This document shows positions 36,232-44,305 of a stretch of 64,000 nt of DNA, piece after piece. Under the pieces are notes generated by a model. The model made no database searches. It was not told where the DNA came from and worked only from the letters and a program-made list of their open reading frames with translations. This stretch comes from DATADW01 sp963733905 (GTDB lineage Bacteria; Actinomycetota; Acidimicrobiia; Spongiisociales; DATADW01): assembly GCA_963733905.1 (NCBI GenBank), contig CAVTEU010000018.1:124001-188000 (forward strand), in the 5' to 3' direction. A program made the translations under genes and the position numbers. The stretch's first letter is position 1. The number at the start of each line of letters is the position of its first letter.

Positions 36232-36837
36232 TTACTTGGAGTAGAGCTCGACGATGAGCTGCTCTTGGATCGGTGTGTCGATCTGGGCCCTGCTGGGCAG
36301 CTCATTGATGACGACGCGGCGGGCATCGGCCTCGACCCCGAGCCATTCGGGGATAGCGCGGTTGATCGTGTCGACGGACTGCTGGACTACGAACAGGTTG
36401 GCGCTGCGCTCCTTGAGCGTGATCACGTCGCCCTGCCGGACCTGGTACGACGGGATGTCTACCTTCCTGCCGTTCACCTGGAAATGCCCGTGGTTGACCA
36501 GCTGGCGCGCCTGTGCACGGGTCGAGGCAAAGCCCGACCGGTATACGACGTTGTCGAGCCGGCACTCGAGCATGCGGAGCAGGTTCTCACCGGTGATGCC
36601 CTGCTGGCGAGCGGCGGTCTCGTAGTACTTGCGGAACTGGCGCTCGAGTACCCCGTACATGTACCGCAGCTTCTGCTTCTCCTGGAGCTGGACCAGGTAG
36701 TCGCTCTCGCGGATGCGGCCCTTGCCATGCTCGCCCGGTGGATAGGGCCGGCGGTCGGCGGCGCACCGCTTCGACTGGCAGAGGGGCGTACGCGCCCGGC
36801 GGCAGGCCTTGTGGGTGGGTCCGGTGTAGCGGGCCAT
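36232..36837 (-). CDS. rpsD: 30S ribosomal protein S4
   Basis: 201 residues, intact: ARYTGPTHKACRRARTPLCQ, then the S4-domain RLDNVVYRSGFASTRAQARQ and HGHFQVNGRKVDIPSYQVRQ. The first residues include a Cys-x-Cys pattern of the zinc-containing kind (CRRARTPLC, then CAADRR). S4 starts 30S assembly and often represses its own operon; no separate leader is seen here because it lies inside the run. Confidence 0.96.
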   Translation of the reverse strand: MARYTGPTHKACRRARTPLCQSKRCAADRRPYPPGEHGKGRIRESDYLVQLQEKQKLRYMYGVLERQFRKYYETAARQQGITGENLLRMLECRLDNVVYRSGFASTRAQARQLVNHGHFQVNGRKVDIPSYQVRQGDVITLKERSANLFVVQQSVDTINRAIPEWLGVEADARRVVINELPSRAQIDTPIQEQLIVELYSK

Positions 36838-36840
36838 GGC

Positions 36841-37230
36841 TCAGCGCCCCCGGCGCTTCTTGGGACGGCACCCGTTGTGGGGCATCGGGGTGACGTCGCG
36901 GATGCTCGACACCTCCATACCCATGTTCTGCAGAGTGCGCACAGCGGTGTCGCGGCCCGATCCGGTGCCGCTCACCACGACATCGAGCTTGCGGATCCCG
37001 TGCTCGCCGGCGCGCCGCGCTGCCTCCTCCGCGGCCACCTGGGCGGCGTAGGGCGTGGACTTGCGCGACCCCTTGAAACCAACCGAGCCACCCGAGGACC
37101 ACACGACGGTGTTGCCCACGGTGTCACTGATGGTGATGATCGTGTTGTTGAAGCTCGCCTTGATATGGGCATGCCCGTGGGAGATGTTCTTGCGCTCCCG
37201 CCGGCGGACCCTCTTCTGCTCCTTGACCAA
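36841..37230 (-). CDS. rpsK: 30S ribosomal protein S11
   Basis: 129 residues, intact: HGHAHIKASFNNTIITISDT, RKSTPYAAQVAAEEAARRAG and the C-terminal SSIRDVTPMPHNGCRPKKRR. It lies on the 30S platform near the mRNA exit. Three bases separate it from rpsD. Confidence 0.96.
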   Translation of the reverse strand: MVKEQKRVRRRERKNISHGHAHIKASFNNTIITISDTVGNTVVWSSGGSVGFKGSRKSTPYAAQVAAEEAARRAGEHGIRKLDVVVSGTGSGRDTAVRTLQNMGMEVSSIRDVTPMPHNGCRPKKRRGR

Positions 37231-37242
37231 GCCTGGGCTCCT

Positions 37243-37620
37243 CTACTTCTTGATCTTCTTCTTGCCGGCGATCGCCTGGCGCGGGCCCTTGCGGGTCCGG
37301 GCATTGGTGTGGGTGCGCTGGCCCCTCACCGGCAGACCCCTCCGGTGGCGGATGCCCTGGTAGCACCCGATCTCGACCTTGCGTTTGATGTTCTGTTGGA
37401 CGTCCCGCCTGAGATCTCCCTCGACCCGGTAGTTCTGCTCGATGAACCGCCGGATCCTCATCACCTCGTCTTCGGTGAGGTCGCGGATCTTGGTGGTCGA
37501 GTCGATGTCGAGGTGCTGTGAGATCTCCAGCGACCGGGTGCGGCCGATCCCGTATATGTAGGTCAGCCCGAACTCGAGCCGCTTCTCACGTGGCAGGTCG
37601 ACACCGGCGATTCGAGCCAT
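37243..37620 (-). CDS. rpsM: 30S ribosomal protein S13
   Basis: 125 residues, intact: MARIAGVDLPREKRLEFGLT, YIYGIGRTRSLEISQHLDID and the tail HRRGLPVRGQRTHTNARTRK with a lysine-rich end. It contacts P-site tRNA and bridges to the 50S subunit. Five bases after rpmJ. Confidence 0.96.
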   Translation of the reverse strand: MARIAGVDLPREKRLEFGLTYIYGIGRTRSLEISQHLDIDSTTKIRDLTEDEVMRIRRFIEQNYRVEGDLRRDVQQNIKRKVEIGCYQGIRHRRGLPVRGQRTHTNARTRKGPRQAIAGKKKIKK

Positions 37621-37625
37621 TCAAT

Positions 37626-37739
37626 TCACCCCTGACGCTGCTTGTGACGCGGGTTGCTGCAGATCACCCAGACGCGGCCCCGCCGCCGGATGATCCGACA
37701 TTTTTCGCACATCTTCTTGGTGGAAGGGCGTACCTTCAT
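37626..37739 (-). CDS. rpmJ: 50S ribosomal protein L36
   Basis: 37 residues: MKVRPSTKKMCEKCRIIRRR then GRVWVICSNPRHKQRQG. The zinc ligands Cys-x2-Cys, Cys and His are all present, so this is the zinc-binding form. ATG at 37739; an upstream in-frame ATG three codons earlier is not part of the family. Confidence 0.95.
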   Translation of the reverse strand: MKVRPSTKKMCEKCRIIRRRGRVWVICSNPRHKQRQG

Positions 37740-37935
37740 CGCTGGCATCCTCACCTGTATCGCGGCGATCACCCGGGTGAAACACTCGTCGGGGTGCGCC
37801 AAGGGTTCCGCGCCATCGCCGACCAGCACGTTCGAACGAGTGGCCGACGGCGATTCCGATGGCGTCCCTGCAGAGTCAACTGCCAGCCCGGGTGGGCATG
37901 AGACTTTCTCGGTCCAGGCGGACCGACGCACCAGA
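37740..37935. other. 196-base gap between map and rpmJ without infA
   Basis: I translated both strands and see no IF-1-like frame (no VEALPNAMFRVEL-type or GRITYRYK-type segment). No ribosome site followed by a conserved protein is visible. The sequence may hold a promoter for the alpha run, but I see no convincing hexamers. Confidence 0.65.
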
Positions 37936-38729
37936 TTAGCCACCAAGAGCGGTCTGGACAAACTCGGCGTTGGCGTCTTCCTCGGCGAGGGTTAGCACCT
38001 TTGTGCCGTCCTCGGTGAGGGCGATTGTGTGCTCGAAATGGGCCGAAAGGGCACCATCGGCGGTGACCACCGTCCAGCCATCGGGCATGACACCGGGTCT
38101 CGGCGGTTCCCAGGTTGAACATGGGCTCGATGCAGATCGACATGCCGGTTCGAAGTTTGAGGCCCTTGCCCGGGGTCCCATGGTTGGGGACCTGGGGGTC
38201 CTCGTGCATCTGACGGCCGATCCCATGGCCGACGTACTCGTGGACCACGCCGTAACCGGCATCGGCGCCGATCTCTTTGACCGCCGAGCCGATATCCCCC
38301 AACCTCGCACCCGGGCGGACCTGGGCGATCCCGGCCCACAACGCCCGCTCGGTGTTGTCGATGAGAGCCTGCACCTGTGGCGGGACGTCGCCGACAGCGA
38401 AAGTGATGGCGGCGTCACCGTGGTATCCCTCGTAAATGGCCCCGGCGTCGATGGAGAGGATGTCGCCGTCCTTGAGCCGGTACCGATCCGGTATCCCATG
38501 GACGATGACGTGGTTGGGTGATGCGCAAATACGGGCCGGGAAGCCGTGGTAACCGAGGAACGACGGGGTGCAATCGTGGGAGCGCAGCACTTCGGCGGCG
38601 ACCTCGTCGAGTTCGAGCATGCTCACGCCGACCCTCGCCTCTGCCCGGACGTTCCGCAGCACTTCGGCGACACACGACGCCGGCAACGGCCATCTTCTCG
38701 AACTCGTGGCTCGACTTGATGGTGATCAT
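37936..38729 (-). CDS. map: Type I methionine aminopeptidase (frameshifted)
   Basis: Begins MITIKSSHEFEKMAVAG; after removal of one T near 38680 continues VAEVLRNVRAEARVGVSMLE. Metal ligands lie in LSIDAGAIYEGYHGDAAITF (two Asp), YVGHGIGRQMHEDPQVPNHG (His), SICIEPMFNLG (Glu) and the last Glu in the ALTEDGTKVL region. A second extra T near 38093 lies just before VMPDGWTVVTADGALSAHFE. 263 residues repaired. It removes initiator Met. Placed after secY-adk as usual. Confidence 0.93.
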
Positions 38730-38744
38730 GGGCGGCCGATGATC

Positions 38745-38772
38745 GGACGGCGGACGGCGGACGGCGGACGGC
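38745..38772. repeat. Heptamer array (GGACGGC)4
   Basis: Four perfect GGACGGC units followed by GG between adk and map. On the minus strand the array directly follows the likely adk stop. Confidence 0.88.
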
Positions 38773-38775
38773 GGT

Positions 38776-39321
38776 TCACGCTTGATGGCCTCGAGGATTC
38801 GTTCGGTGATCTGGTCGACATCTCCGGAGCCATCGATCCCGATGACGATCCCGCGGTCCTTGTAGAGATCGATCAGCGGCGCCGTCTGCTCCTGGTAGAC
38901 CCTGAACCGGGTCCGGATCGCCTCTTCGGTGTCATCGGCTCGACCTCTGGCCAGGATGCGACGCACCAATTCGTCCTCTTCGACCTCGAAGACGACGACC
39001 TGGTCGAGCGGCTTGTCGTCGAGGAGCACGTCGAGCGCCTCCGCCTGTCCCGGTGTCCGGGGAAATCCGTCGAGGATGAAGCCATCGGCAGCGTCATCTG
39101 CGGCGGAGCGCTCGGCGAGCATGGCGATGGTGATCTCATCGGGGACATACTCGCCCGCCTCCATGATCTCCTTGACCCTGCGCCCCAACGTCGGTTCCCT
39201 CGGCGACGTGGCGACGGAACATCTCCCCGGTGGAAACGTGCGGGATGCCCAGATGCTCGGCCACTCGCGCTGCCTGCGTCCCCTTCCCCGCCCCCGGCGG
39301 CCCCAAGAAAAGGAGCCTCAT
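38776..39321 (-). CDS. adk: Adenylate kinase, short lid-less type (frameshifted)
   Basis: P-loop LLFLGPPGAGKGTQAARVAE, AMP-binding GEMFRRHVAEGT, and after removing one base near 39188 LGRRVKEIMEAGEYVPDEIT, FILDGFPRTPGQAEALDVLL and the short arginine-containing turn RGRADDTEEAIRTRFRVYQ in place of a full lid. About 181 residues, the compact actinobacterial form. The frame stays open into map; a TGA at 38776-38778 in the next frame gives the expected end. It balances AMP, ADP and ATP. A hairpin occupies the usual ribosome-site position before its ATG. Confidence 0.93.
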
Positions 39322-39322
39322 T

Positions 39323-39341
39323 GGCCGCCCTTCGGGCGGCC
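39323..39341. other. Hairpin immediately before the adk start codon
   Basis: GGCCGCCC and GGGCGGCC pair around a TTC loop (CGAA-type on the transcript). It ends one base before the adk ATG, so no free Shine-Dalgarno sequence remains. Confidence 0.65.
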
Positions 39342-39376
39342 GTACTCAGTACTCAGTACCCAGTACTCAGTACTGA
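39342..39376. repeat. Heptamer array (GTACTCA)5
   Basis: Units GTACTCA, GTACTCA, GTACCCA, GTACTCA, GTACTGA between secY and adk, bounded on each side by a hairpin. Confidence 0.88.
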
Positions 39377-39396
39377 CATGACCGAAGGTCATGTCA
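39374..39396. other. Hairpin containing the secY stop codon
   Basis: TGACATGACC and GGTCATGTCA form a perfect ten-base stem; on the transcript the loop is C-UUCG-G, a very stable tetraloop. The secY stop (39389-39391) is inside the stem. Confidence 0.75.
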
Positions 39397-40693
39397 GGAA
39401 TCCCTCGTAGTTCCGCATGGTGAGTTGGCTCTCGATCTGCTTCATGGTCTCGAGGGCAACTCCAACCACGATGAGGATCGACACCCCGCTCAGCCCGATC
39501 TGGATCCCCCAGATGATCCCAGCGATGGCGGGGAGGACCGCGATCAGACCGAGGAACATCGAGCCGGGGAGCGTGATCCGGTTGAGGATGTGCTCCAGGT
39601 ACTTGGCCGTCTCCCGCCCGGGCCGGACACCGGGAATGAATCCGCCCTGCCGCTGGATCATCTCAGCCTGACGGGCCGGGTCGAACTGGATAGCCGTGTA
39701 GAAGTAGGTGAAGAAGATGATCAGGACGAAGAGGGTTATGACATAGACCCAGCTCTGCGGGTTGGCCAGCGTGTCGTTGACGAAACGGAACATGCCCGCC
39801 ACCACGGTGTTGTCCGACGGTATGGCGCTGACCAGCAGTGAAGGGATGACGAGAACGCTGGTGGCGAATATCACGGGGATGACACCGGCAGTGTTGACCT
39901 TGAGCGGTATGTAGGTGCTCTGTCCACCCATCATCCGGCGACCTCGGACGCGCTTGGCAAACTGGATGGGGATCCGCCTCTGCCCCTGGTCCACGTAGAT
40001 GATCGCCACGATCATCGCCAGGAAGATCAGGCAAATGAGCACGAACCTCACGATCCGCCCGATGGCGGCGGTGGCTCCCCAGATCTGGCTGAAAAGGAAG
40101 GGGAACTGGCTGACAATGCTCACAAAGATGAGCAGCGACATCCCGTTGCCGATGCCCCGCTGCGTGATCAACTCGGCGAGCCACATGATGAACGCGGTTC
40201 CCGCGGTCATGGTGAGCACCATCAGCCCCACCCTGCCTGCGCTGTAGTCCGGGATGAGGTCGATCCCGCCGGTGAACGCTCCGCTGTGAAATAGGAACAC
40301 ATATCCGACCGAGGTGACCAGCGCCAGCCCGACGGTGACGTACCTGGTCCACTGCGTGATGATCCGCCGCCCCGACTCGCCCTCTTCCTGGAGTGCCTGA
40401 AGACGCGGGATGACCACCGTCAGGAGCTGCATGATGATGCTGGCGGTGATGTAGGGCATGATCCCCAGCGAGAACACCGAGAAGCTCTCCAGCGCACCGC
40501 CGGAGAAAAGGTTGAGCAGGCCATAGATCCCGCCTTGCTGCGAGACCGATGCGACCCGCTCCACAGCCTCCAGATCGATCCCAGGGACCGGTATCGACGC
40601 CCCCAACCGGTACACGGCGAAGATCGCCAAGGTGAACAGGATCTTCTTCCGAAGATCCGGGATCGTGAACATGTGCCGATAGACGGCGAGCAT
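39389..40693 (-). CDS. secY: Preprotein translocase subunit SecY
   Basis: 434 residues, intact, with ten hydrophobic helices. N terminus MLAVYRHMFTIPDLRKKILF, then PYITASIIMQLLTVVIPRLQ, TQRGIGNGMSLLIFVSIVSQ and IQRQGGFIPGVRPGRETAKY. It is the core of the Sec channel in the cytoplasmic membrane. I choose ATG 40693, which has GAGG six bases upstream and matches the family start. An ATG at 40747 overlaps the rplO stop (ATGA) and would add 18 residues coded by the heptamer array (ADGRRQT-type), which is less likely. Confidence 0.95.
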   Translation of the reverse strand: MLAVYRHMFTIPDLRKKILFTLAIFAVYRLGASIPVPGIDLEAVERVASVSQQGGIYGLLNLFSGGALESFSVFSLGIMPYITASIIMQLLTVVIPRLQALQEEGESGRRIITQWTRYVTVGLALVTSVGYVFLFHSGAFTGGIDLIPDYSAGRVGLMVLTMTAGTAFIMWLAELITQRGIGNGMSLLIFVSIVSQFPFLFSQIWGATAAIGRIVRFVLICLIFLAMIVAIIYVDQGQRRIPIQFAKRVRGRRMMGGQSTYIPLKVNTAGVIPVIFATSVLVIPSLLVSAIPSDNTVVAGMFRFVNDTLANPQSWVYVITLFVLIIFFTYFYTAIQFDPARQAEMIQRQGGFIPGVRPGRETAKYLEHILNRITLPGSMFLGLIAVLPAIAGIIWGIQIGLSGVSILIVVGVALETMKQIESQLTMRNYEGFLT

Positions 40694-40709
40694 CAGTGCC
40701 TCGGTACTT

Positions 40710-40737
40710 CCGTCTGCCGTCTGCCGTCTGCCGTCTG
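40710..40737. repeat. Heptamer array (CCGTCTG)4
   Basis: Four perfect CCGTCTG units between rplO and secY; the next base begins the hairpin at 40738. Confidence 0.9.
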
Positions 40738-40760
40738 CGGAGCTCATGAAATGAGCTCCG
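40738..40760. other. Hairpin containing the rplO stop codon
   Basis: CGGAGCTCAT and ATGAGCTCCG form a perfect ten-base stem with a GAA loop. The rplO stop at 40744-40746 is in the arm and the heptamer array abuts it. Confidence 0.8.
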
Positions 40761-41214
40761 CTGTACCTCCGGCGGATTGGATTTTCTCGGCGGCGCCCTT
40801 GCTGAAGGCGTGGGCCTTGACGGTCAGGGCGCGGTCGATCTCTCCCTCGGCGAGGACCTTGACCCGACCCCGCTTCTTGACCATGCCGCGCATCCGTAAC
40901 TCGTCCGGAGTCACCACCGACTTCGCCGGGAAGTCGTTGAGCCGGGCGACGTTCACCACCGTGAACGACTCCTTGTTGGGGTTGGTGAAGCCGCGGAGCT
41001 TGGGGAGACGGCGCGCCAGGGGGGTCTGCCCGCCCTCGAAGTACAGCGACACCTCGCCTCGTGCCTTGAGCCCCTTGGTGCCCCGCCCTGCGGTCTTGCC
41101 GCGCCGACCTCCCTCTCCACGGCCCACTCTGACGGGCGCCTTCTTTGAACCGGGTGCCGGCTTGAGGTGGTGGAGCTTGAGTTGGCGACGGCCGCTCGTC
41201 TGATTCTCAGCCAT
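40744..41214 (-). CDS. rplO: 50S ribosomal protein L15
   Basis: 156 residues, intact: KLHHLKPAPGSKKAPVRVGR, GKTAGRGTKGLKARGEVSLY, FEGGQTPLARRLPKLRGF. A Gly/Lys-rich N terminus binds 23S rRNA. The last residues (SAGGTAELIS) are coded by the hairpin arm. Three bases after rpmD. Confidence 0.95.
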   Translation of the reverse strand: MAENQTSGRRQLKLHHLKPAPGSKKAPVRVGRGEGGRRGKTAGRGTKGLKARGEVSLYFEGGQTPLARRLPKLRGFTNPNKESFTVVNVARLNDFPAKSVVTPDELRMRGMVKKRGRVKVLAEGEIDRALTVKAHAFSKGAAEKIQSAGGTAELIS

Positions 41215-41217
41215 GTC

Positions 41218-41418
41218 TCACGACTCGTCTTCAGGAGTGACCACGACGAGGTGGTTCACCCGGTGGATCATGCCACGGATCTCCGGTGTATCGCGATGCT
41301 CAACCGACTGATGGAGGCGGCGCAGCCCAAGCGAGCGCACCGTCGCCCGGTTCTTGGGCTTCTGGCCGATCGTGCTCTTGACCAGCGTCACGGTGATGGT
41401 GGGATCGGCCACGCTCAC
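41218..41418 (-). CDS. rpmD: 50S ribosomal protein L30
   Basis: 66 residues: PTITVTLVKSTIGQKPKNRA, TVRSLGLRRLHQSVEHRDTP, EIRGMIHRVNHLVVVTPED. Overlaps the rpsE stop by four bases. Confidence 0.94.
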   Translation of the reverse strand: MSVADPTITVTLVKSTIGQKPKNRATVRSLGLRRLHQSVEHRDTPEIRGMIHRVNHLVVVTPEDES

Positions 41419-41960
41419 TCCCCGGTCCTGGCTCTCATCGCCTCGGTCGAACGGTAGGCGGCGAGCAGCGCGGGCGGCACCAGGTCCTCGGCGCGCTTGT
41501 TGCGCAGCTTGGCCACCTCCTCGGGGCGGCGCTGCCTGAGGAGGCCATCGATCGTCGCCTTGGCCACGTTGAGGTGGGTCGGCGAACCGAGCGACTTGGC
41601 CAGCGCATCTCGTATCCCAGCTGCCTCGAGGATCTGACGGACCGCACCCCCGGCGATGACCCCGGTACCTGGGGCGGCCGGCTTGAGCAGTACCCGGGAG
41701 GCGCCATGCTCGCCGATGATCTGGTGGACGAGCGTGGTCCCCGCCATGGGCACGGTGAACATCGATCGGCGGGCGAGTTCCATCCCCTTCTGGATCGCTG
41801 CGGGGACTTCTTTGGCCTTGCCGTAACCGACCCCGACCCGACCCTGGCCGTCTCCCACCACGACGAGCGCGGTGAACGAGAACCGCCGGCCACCCTTGGC
41901 CACCTTGGCGACGCGGTTGATCTGGACTACCCGCTCGTCGAGCGCCTGTGCTTCAGCCAT
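41415..41960 (-). CDS. rpsE: 30S ribosomal protein S5
   Basis: 181 residues, intact: ALDERVVQINRVAKVAKGGR, RFSFTALVVVGDGQGRVGVG with the dsRNA-binding region, and LKPAAPGTGVIAGGAVRQIL. Start ATG at 41960, two bases after rplR. It helps mRNA unwinding and accuracy. Confidence 0.96.
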   Translation of the reverse strand: MAEAQALDERVVQINRVAKVAKGGRRFSFTALVVVGDGQGRVGVGYGKAKEVPAAIQKGMELARRSMFTVPMAGTTLVHQIIGEHGASRVLLKPAAPGTGVIAGGAVRQILEAAGIRDALAKSLGSPTHLNVAKATIDGLLRQRRPEEVAKLRNKRAEDLVPPALLAAYRSTEAMRARTGE

Positions 41961-41962
41961 GC

Positions 41963-42317
41963 CTAGAACTCCAGTCCTGCTTCTCGAGCGGCGTCCGCCA
42001 ACGCCTTGACGCGTCCGTGGAAGGCGAAGCCCCCACGATCGAATACCACTTTGCTCACCCCAGCGGCGGTTGCCCGCTCGGCGAGGAGCTTGCCGACCTC
42101 GGCGGCGGTCTCGGTGCTCAGTGTCCGCTCCCGCAACGAGGCCTCCTGGGATGACGCAGCGGCCAGCGTGGCGCCGGCGACGTCGTCCACCACCTGGGCA
42201 TAGATGTACCGGTTGCTCCGGAACACAGCCAGACGGGGCCGATCCACCGAACCTCGCACGTAGCTTCCGGACCCGGTCGTGACGACGCACCCTCGCCGCG
42301 CTTCGTGTCGTCTTCAT
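41963..42317 (-). CDS. rplR: 50S ribosomal protein L18 (frameshifted)
   Basis: N terminus MKTTRSAARVRRHDRVRK; removing one base near 42262 (CTAC to CTC) joins it to VRGSVDRPRLAVFRSNRYIY, then AERATAAGVSKVVFDRGGFA and FHGRVKALADAAREAGLEF. 117 residues repaired. Binds 5S rRNA with L5. Overlaps the rplF stop by four bases. Confidence 0.95.
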
Positions 42318-42856
42318 CGTGCCGCACCCGCCTTGCCCGCCTTGCGCCGGACGACCTCGTCGACGTAGCGGATGCCCTTGCCCTTGTAGGGCTCGGGAGG
42401 CCGCACCTTGCGGATGTCGGCAGCGACCTGGCCAACCTTCTCCTTGTCGATCCCGGAAACCAAGATCCGTGTGGGCTCCGGCACCTCGAAGGTGATCCCA
42501 TCGGGCGCTTCGACCCGCACGTTGTGGCTGTAGCCAACCTGCAACTCGATGGTCGAGCCTTGGAGTGCCGCCCGGTAACCCACCCCGACGATGGTCAGTT
42601 CCTTGCGGAAACCCTCAGACACCCCGGTCACCATGTTGGCCAGCAGAGCGCGCGACAGCCCGTGCAGAGCACGCGACTCCCGCTGGTCGTCCTGTCTGGC
42701 CACGTTGGCCGTGCCGTCCTCCACCGCGATCCCCACCCGATCTGGGAAGTCGCGCTCCAGGGTCCCCATCGGGCCCTTGACGGTGACCCGGGTTCCCGCC
42801 ACGGCCACCTCGACGCCGGCAGGCACCGCGACGGGCATCTTGCCGATTCGGCTCAT
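42314..42856 (-). CDS. rplF: 50S ribosomal protein L6
   Basis: 180 residues, intact: MSRIGKMPVAVPAGVEVAVA, RALLANMVTGVSEGFRKELT and the C-terminal PPEPYKGKGIRYVDEVVRRK. The start at 42856 is the family MSRIGK start, one base after rpsH. L6 lies near the factor-binding site. Confidence 0.96.
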   Translation of the reverse strand: MSRIGKMPVAVPAGVEVAVAGTRVTVKGPMGTLERDFPDRVGIAVEDGTANVARQDDQRESRALHGLSRALLANMVTGVSEGFRKELTIVGVGYRAALQGSTIELQVGYSHNVRVEAPDGITFEVPEPTRILVSGIDKEKVGQVAADIRKVRPPEPYKGKGIRYVDEVVRRKAGKAGAAR

Positions 42857-42857
42857 C

Positions 42858-43253
42858 TCACCACACCTCACACACGATCTCGCCACCGAGGCTGCGCCGG
42901 CGCGCCTCGCGATCGGTCAACAGCCCCTGCGAGGTCGACACGATCACCACCCCAAGCCCCCCCTGGGCGCGCGGTAGCTCAGATGAGCCGCGGTAGACCC
43001 GGTGCCCCGGCTTGGACACACGGCGGATTCCCGTGATCACCTTCTCCCGGGCTGGCCCGTACTTGAGGCGGATGGTCAGCTCTCGGCCGGGTCCCTTGGG
43101 CTGGACGTCGAACGAGTCGACGAAGCCCTCGGAGGCGAGGATGCCGGCGATCGCCTCCTTCAACTTCGACGACGGAATGCTCACCGTGGGGTGCGACACC
43201 ATGACGGCATTGCGCACGCGGGTGAGCATGTCGGCGACAGGGTCGGTCATCAT
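42858..43253 (-). CDS. rpsH: 30S ribosomal protein S8
   Basis: 131 residues, intact: MTDPVADMLTRVRNAVMVSH, IPSSKLKEAIAGILASEGFV and the end ASTSQGLLTD-like VIVSTSQGLLTDREARRRSL. Two adjacent ATGs at 43253 and 43250; either could start. In other bacteria S8 represses the spc operon through an L5-gene hairpin. Confidence 0.96.
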   Translation of the reverse strand: MMTDPVADMLTRVRNAVMVSHPTVSIPSSKLKEAIAGILASEGFVDSFDVQPKGPGRELTIRLKYGPAREKVITGIRRVSKPGHRVYRGSSELPRAQGGLGVVIVSTSQGLLTDREARRRSLGGEIVCEVW

Positions 43254-43254
43254 G

Positions 43255-43440
43255 TCACCACGCTGCCTTTCTGACGCCGGGGAGTTCCCCCTTCTGCGCC
43301 AGTTCTCGAAAACAGATACGGCACATGCCGAAATCGCGCAGATAGGCGCGCGCTCGGCCACACCGCCTGCAACGGGTGTATCCGCGCACCCCGAACTTGG
43401 GCTTGCGGTTGGCTTTGATGATCAACGACTTCCTGGCCAT
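43255..43440 (-). CDS. rpsZ: 30S ribosomal protein S14, zinc type
   Basis: 61 residues: MARKSLIIKANRKPKFGVRG then TRCRRCGRARAYLRDFGMCR and ICFRELAQKGELPGVRKAAW. The two Cys-x2-Cys pairs make this the short zinc-ribbon form rather than the long C-minus form that many actinobacteria carry as a spare. Shares a base with the rplE stop. Confidence 0.96.
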   Translation of the reverse strand: MARKSLIIKANRKPKFGVRGYTRCRRCGRARAYLRDFGMCRICFRELAQKGELPGVRKAAW

Positions 43441-43994
43441 CAGGCCCTCGCCTCCTGTCGGAATGGGAAGCCGAAGGCATCGAGCAGCGCCTTGGCGCCC
43501 GCGTCATCCGATGCCGTGGTGCAGATGGTGATGTCCATCCCACGCACCGCTCCCACCTTGTCGTAGTCGATCTCGGGGAAGATGAGCTGCTCGGTGACCC
43601 CGAACGTGTAGTTGCCATTGCCGTCGAACGACCGAGGGCTGAGCCCTCGGAAGTCACGGACCCTTGGGATGGCGATCGCCACCAGCCGATCGAAGAAATC
43701 CCACATACGATCGCCCCGCAGCGTCACCGACACACCGACCGGCATTCCCTGACGCAGTTTGAAACTGGCGATCGACTTGCGAGCACGGTTGACCCGCGGA
43801 CGCTGGCCGGTGATGAGCGCTAGCTCCTCGGTGGCCGACTCGACCTGACCCGGGTTCTGGACCCCCTCGCCGATCCCCATGTTGACCACGATCTTGGAGA
43901 GACGCGGGATGAGCATGGCGTTGCCGACACCGAGGTCCTCGCCGAGCTTGGGCGCAACTTCCTTCGTGTAACGCTCCTTGAGCCGCGGGGTCAC
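43440..43994 (-). CDS. rplE: 50S ribosomal protein L5
   Basis: 184 residues, intact: LKERYTKEVAPKLGEDLGVG, NAMLIPRLSKIVVNMGIGEG, ITGQRPRVNRARKSIASFKL and FPEIDYDKVGAVRGMDITIC. Binds 5S rRNA and touches P-site tRNA. Overlaps rplX by four bases. Confidence 0.96.
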   Translation of the reverse strand: MTPRLKERYTKEVAPKLGEDLGVGNAMLIPRLSKIVVNMGIGEGVQNPGQVESATEELALITGQRPRVNRARKSIASFKLRQGMPVGVSVTLRGDRMWDFFDRLVAIAIPRVRDFRGLSPRSFDGNGNYTFGVTEQLIFPEIDYDKVGAVRGMDITICTTASDDAGAKALLDAFGFPFRQEARA

Positions 43995-44305
43995 AGGTCA
44001 CCCCCGCACTTGCGGCATATCCGGAGCTTCTTGCCCTTGTCGTCGAAGCGGGCGCCGATCCGGGTCGGACCGCACTCCGGGCAGATGATCATCACGTTGG
44101 AGACATCGATGGGCATGTCCTTGTCGATGATCCCGCCCTGCATGGTGCGCCCCGTCGCCCTCTGGTGCTTCTTGGCGGTGTTGACACCTTCGACGATCAC
44201 CTTGTGGCGGGTCGGGATGACACGCGACACTCTCGACTCCTTGCCGGAGTCCTTGCCGGCGATCACCTTGACCCGGTCTCCCTCTTTGATCCCGAGCGCC
44301 ATCAC
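43991..44305 (-). CDS. rplX: 50S ribosomal protein L24
   Basis: 104 residues, with a KOW motif in KEGDRVKVIAGKDSGKESRV and VIVEGVNTAKKHQRATGRTM; the end NVMIICPECGPTRIGARFDD and KLRICRKCGGDL holds two Cys-x2-Cys pairs, suggesting a zinc site in this L24. Overlaps rplN by four bases. Confidence 0.95.
   Translation of the reverse strand: MMALGIKEGDRVKVIAGKDSGKESRVSRVIPTRHKVIVEGVNTAKKHQRATGRTMQGGIIDKDMPIDVSNVMIICPECGPTRIGARFDDKGKKLRICRKCGGDL

Noticed and set aside
37740..37935. A frame-damaged infA
   Set aside because: None of the six frames shows IF-1 segments even allowing for single-base shifts.
38745..38774. Heptamer arrays as CRISPR
   Set aside because: Repeats are 7 bases with no unique spacers and no cas genes are present.
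40693..40747. SecY start at 40747
   Set aside because: The added 18 residues are coded by the heptamer array and hairpin; ATG 40693 has its own ribosome site and matches the family start.
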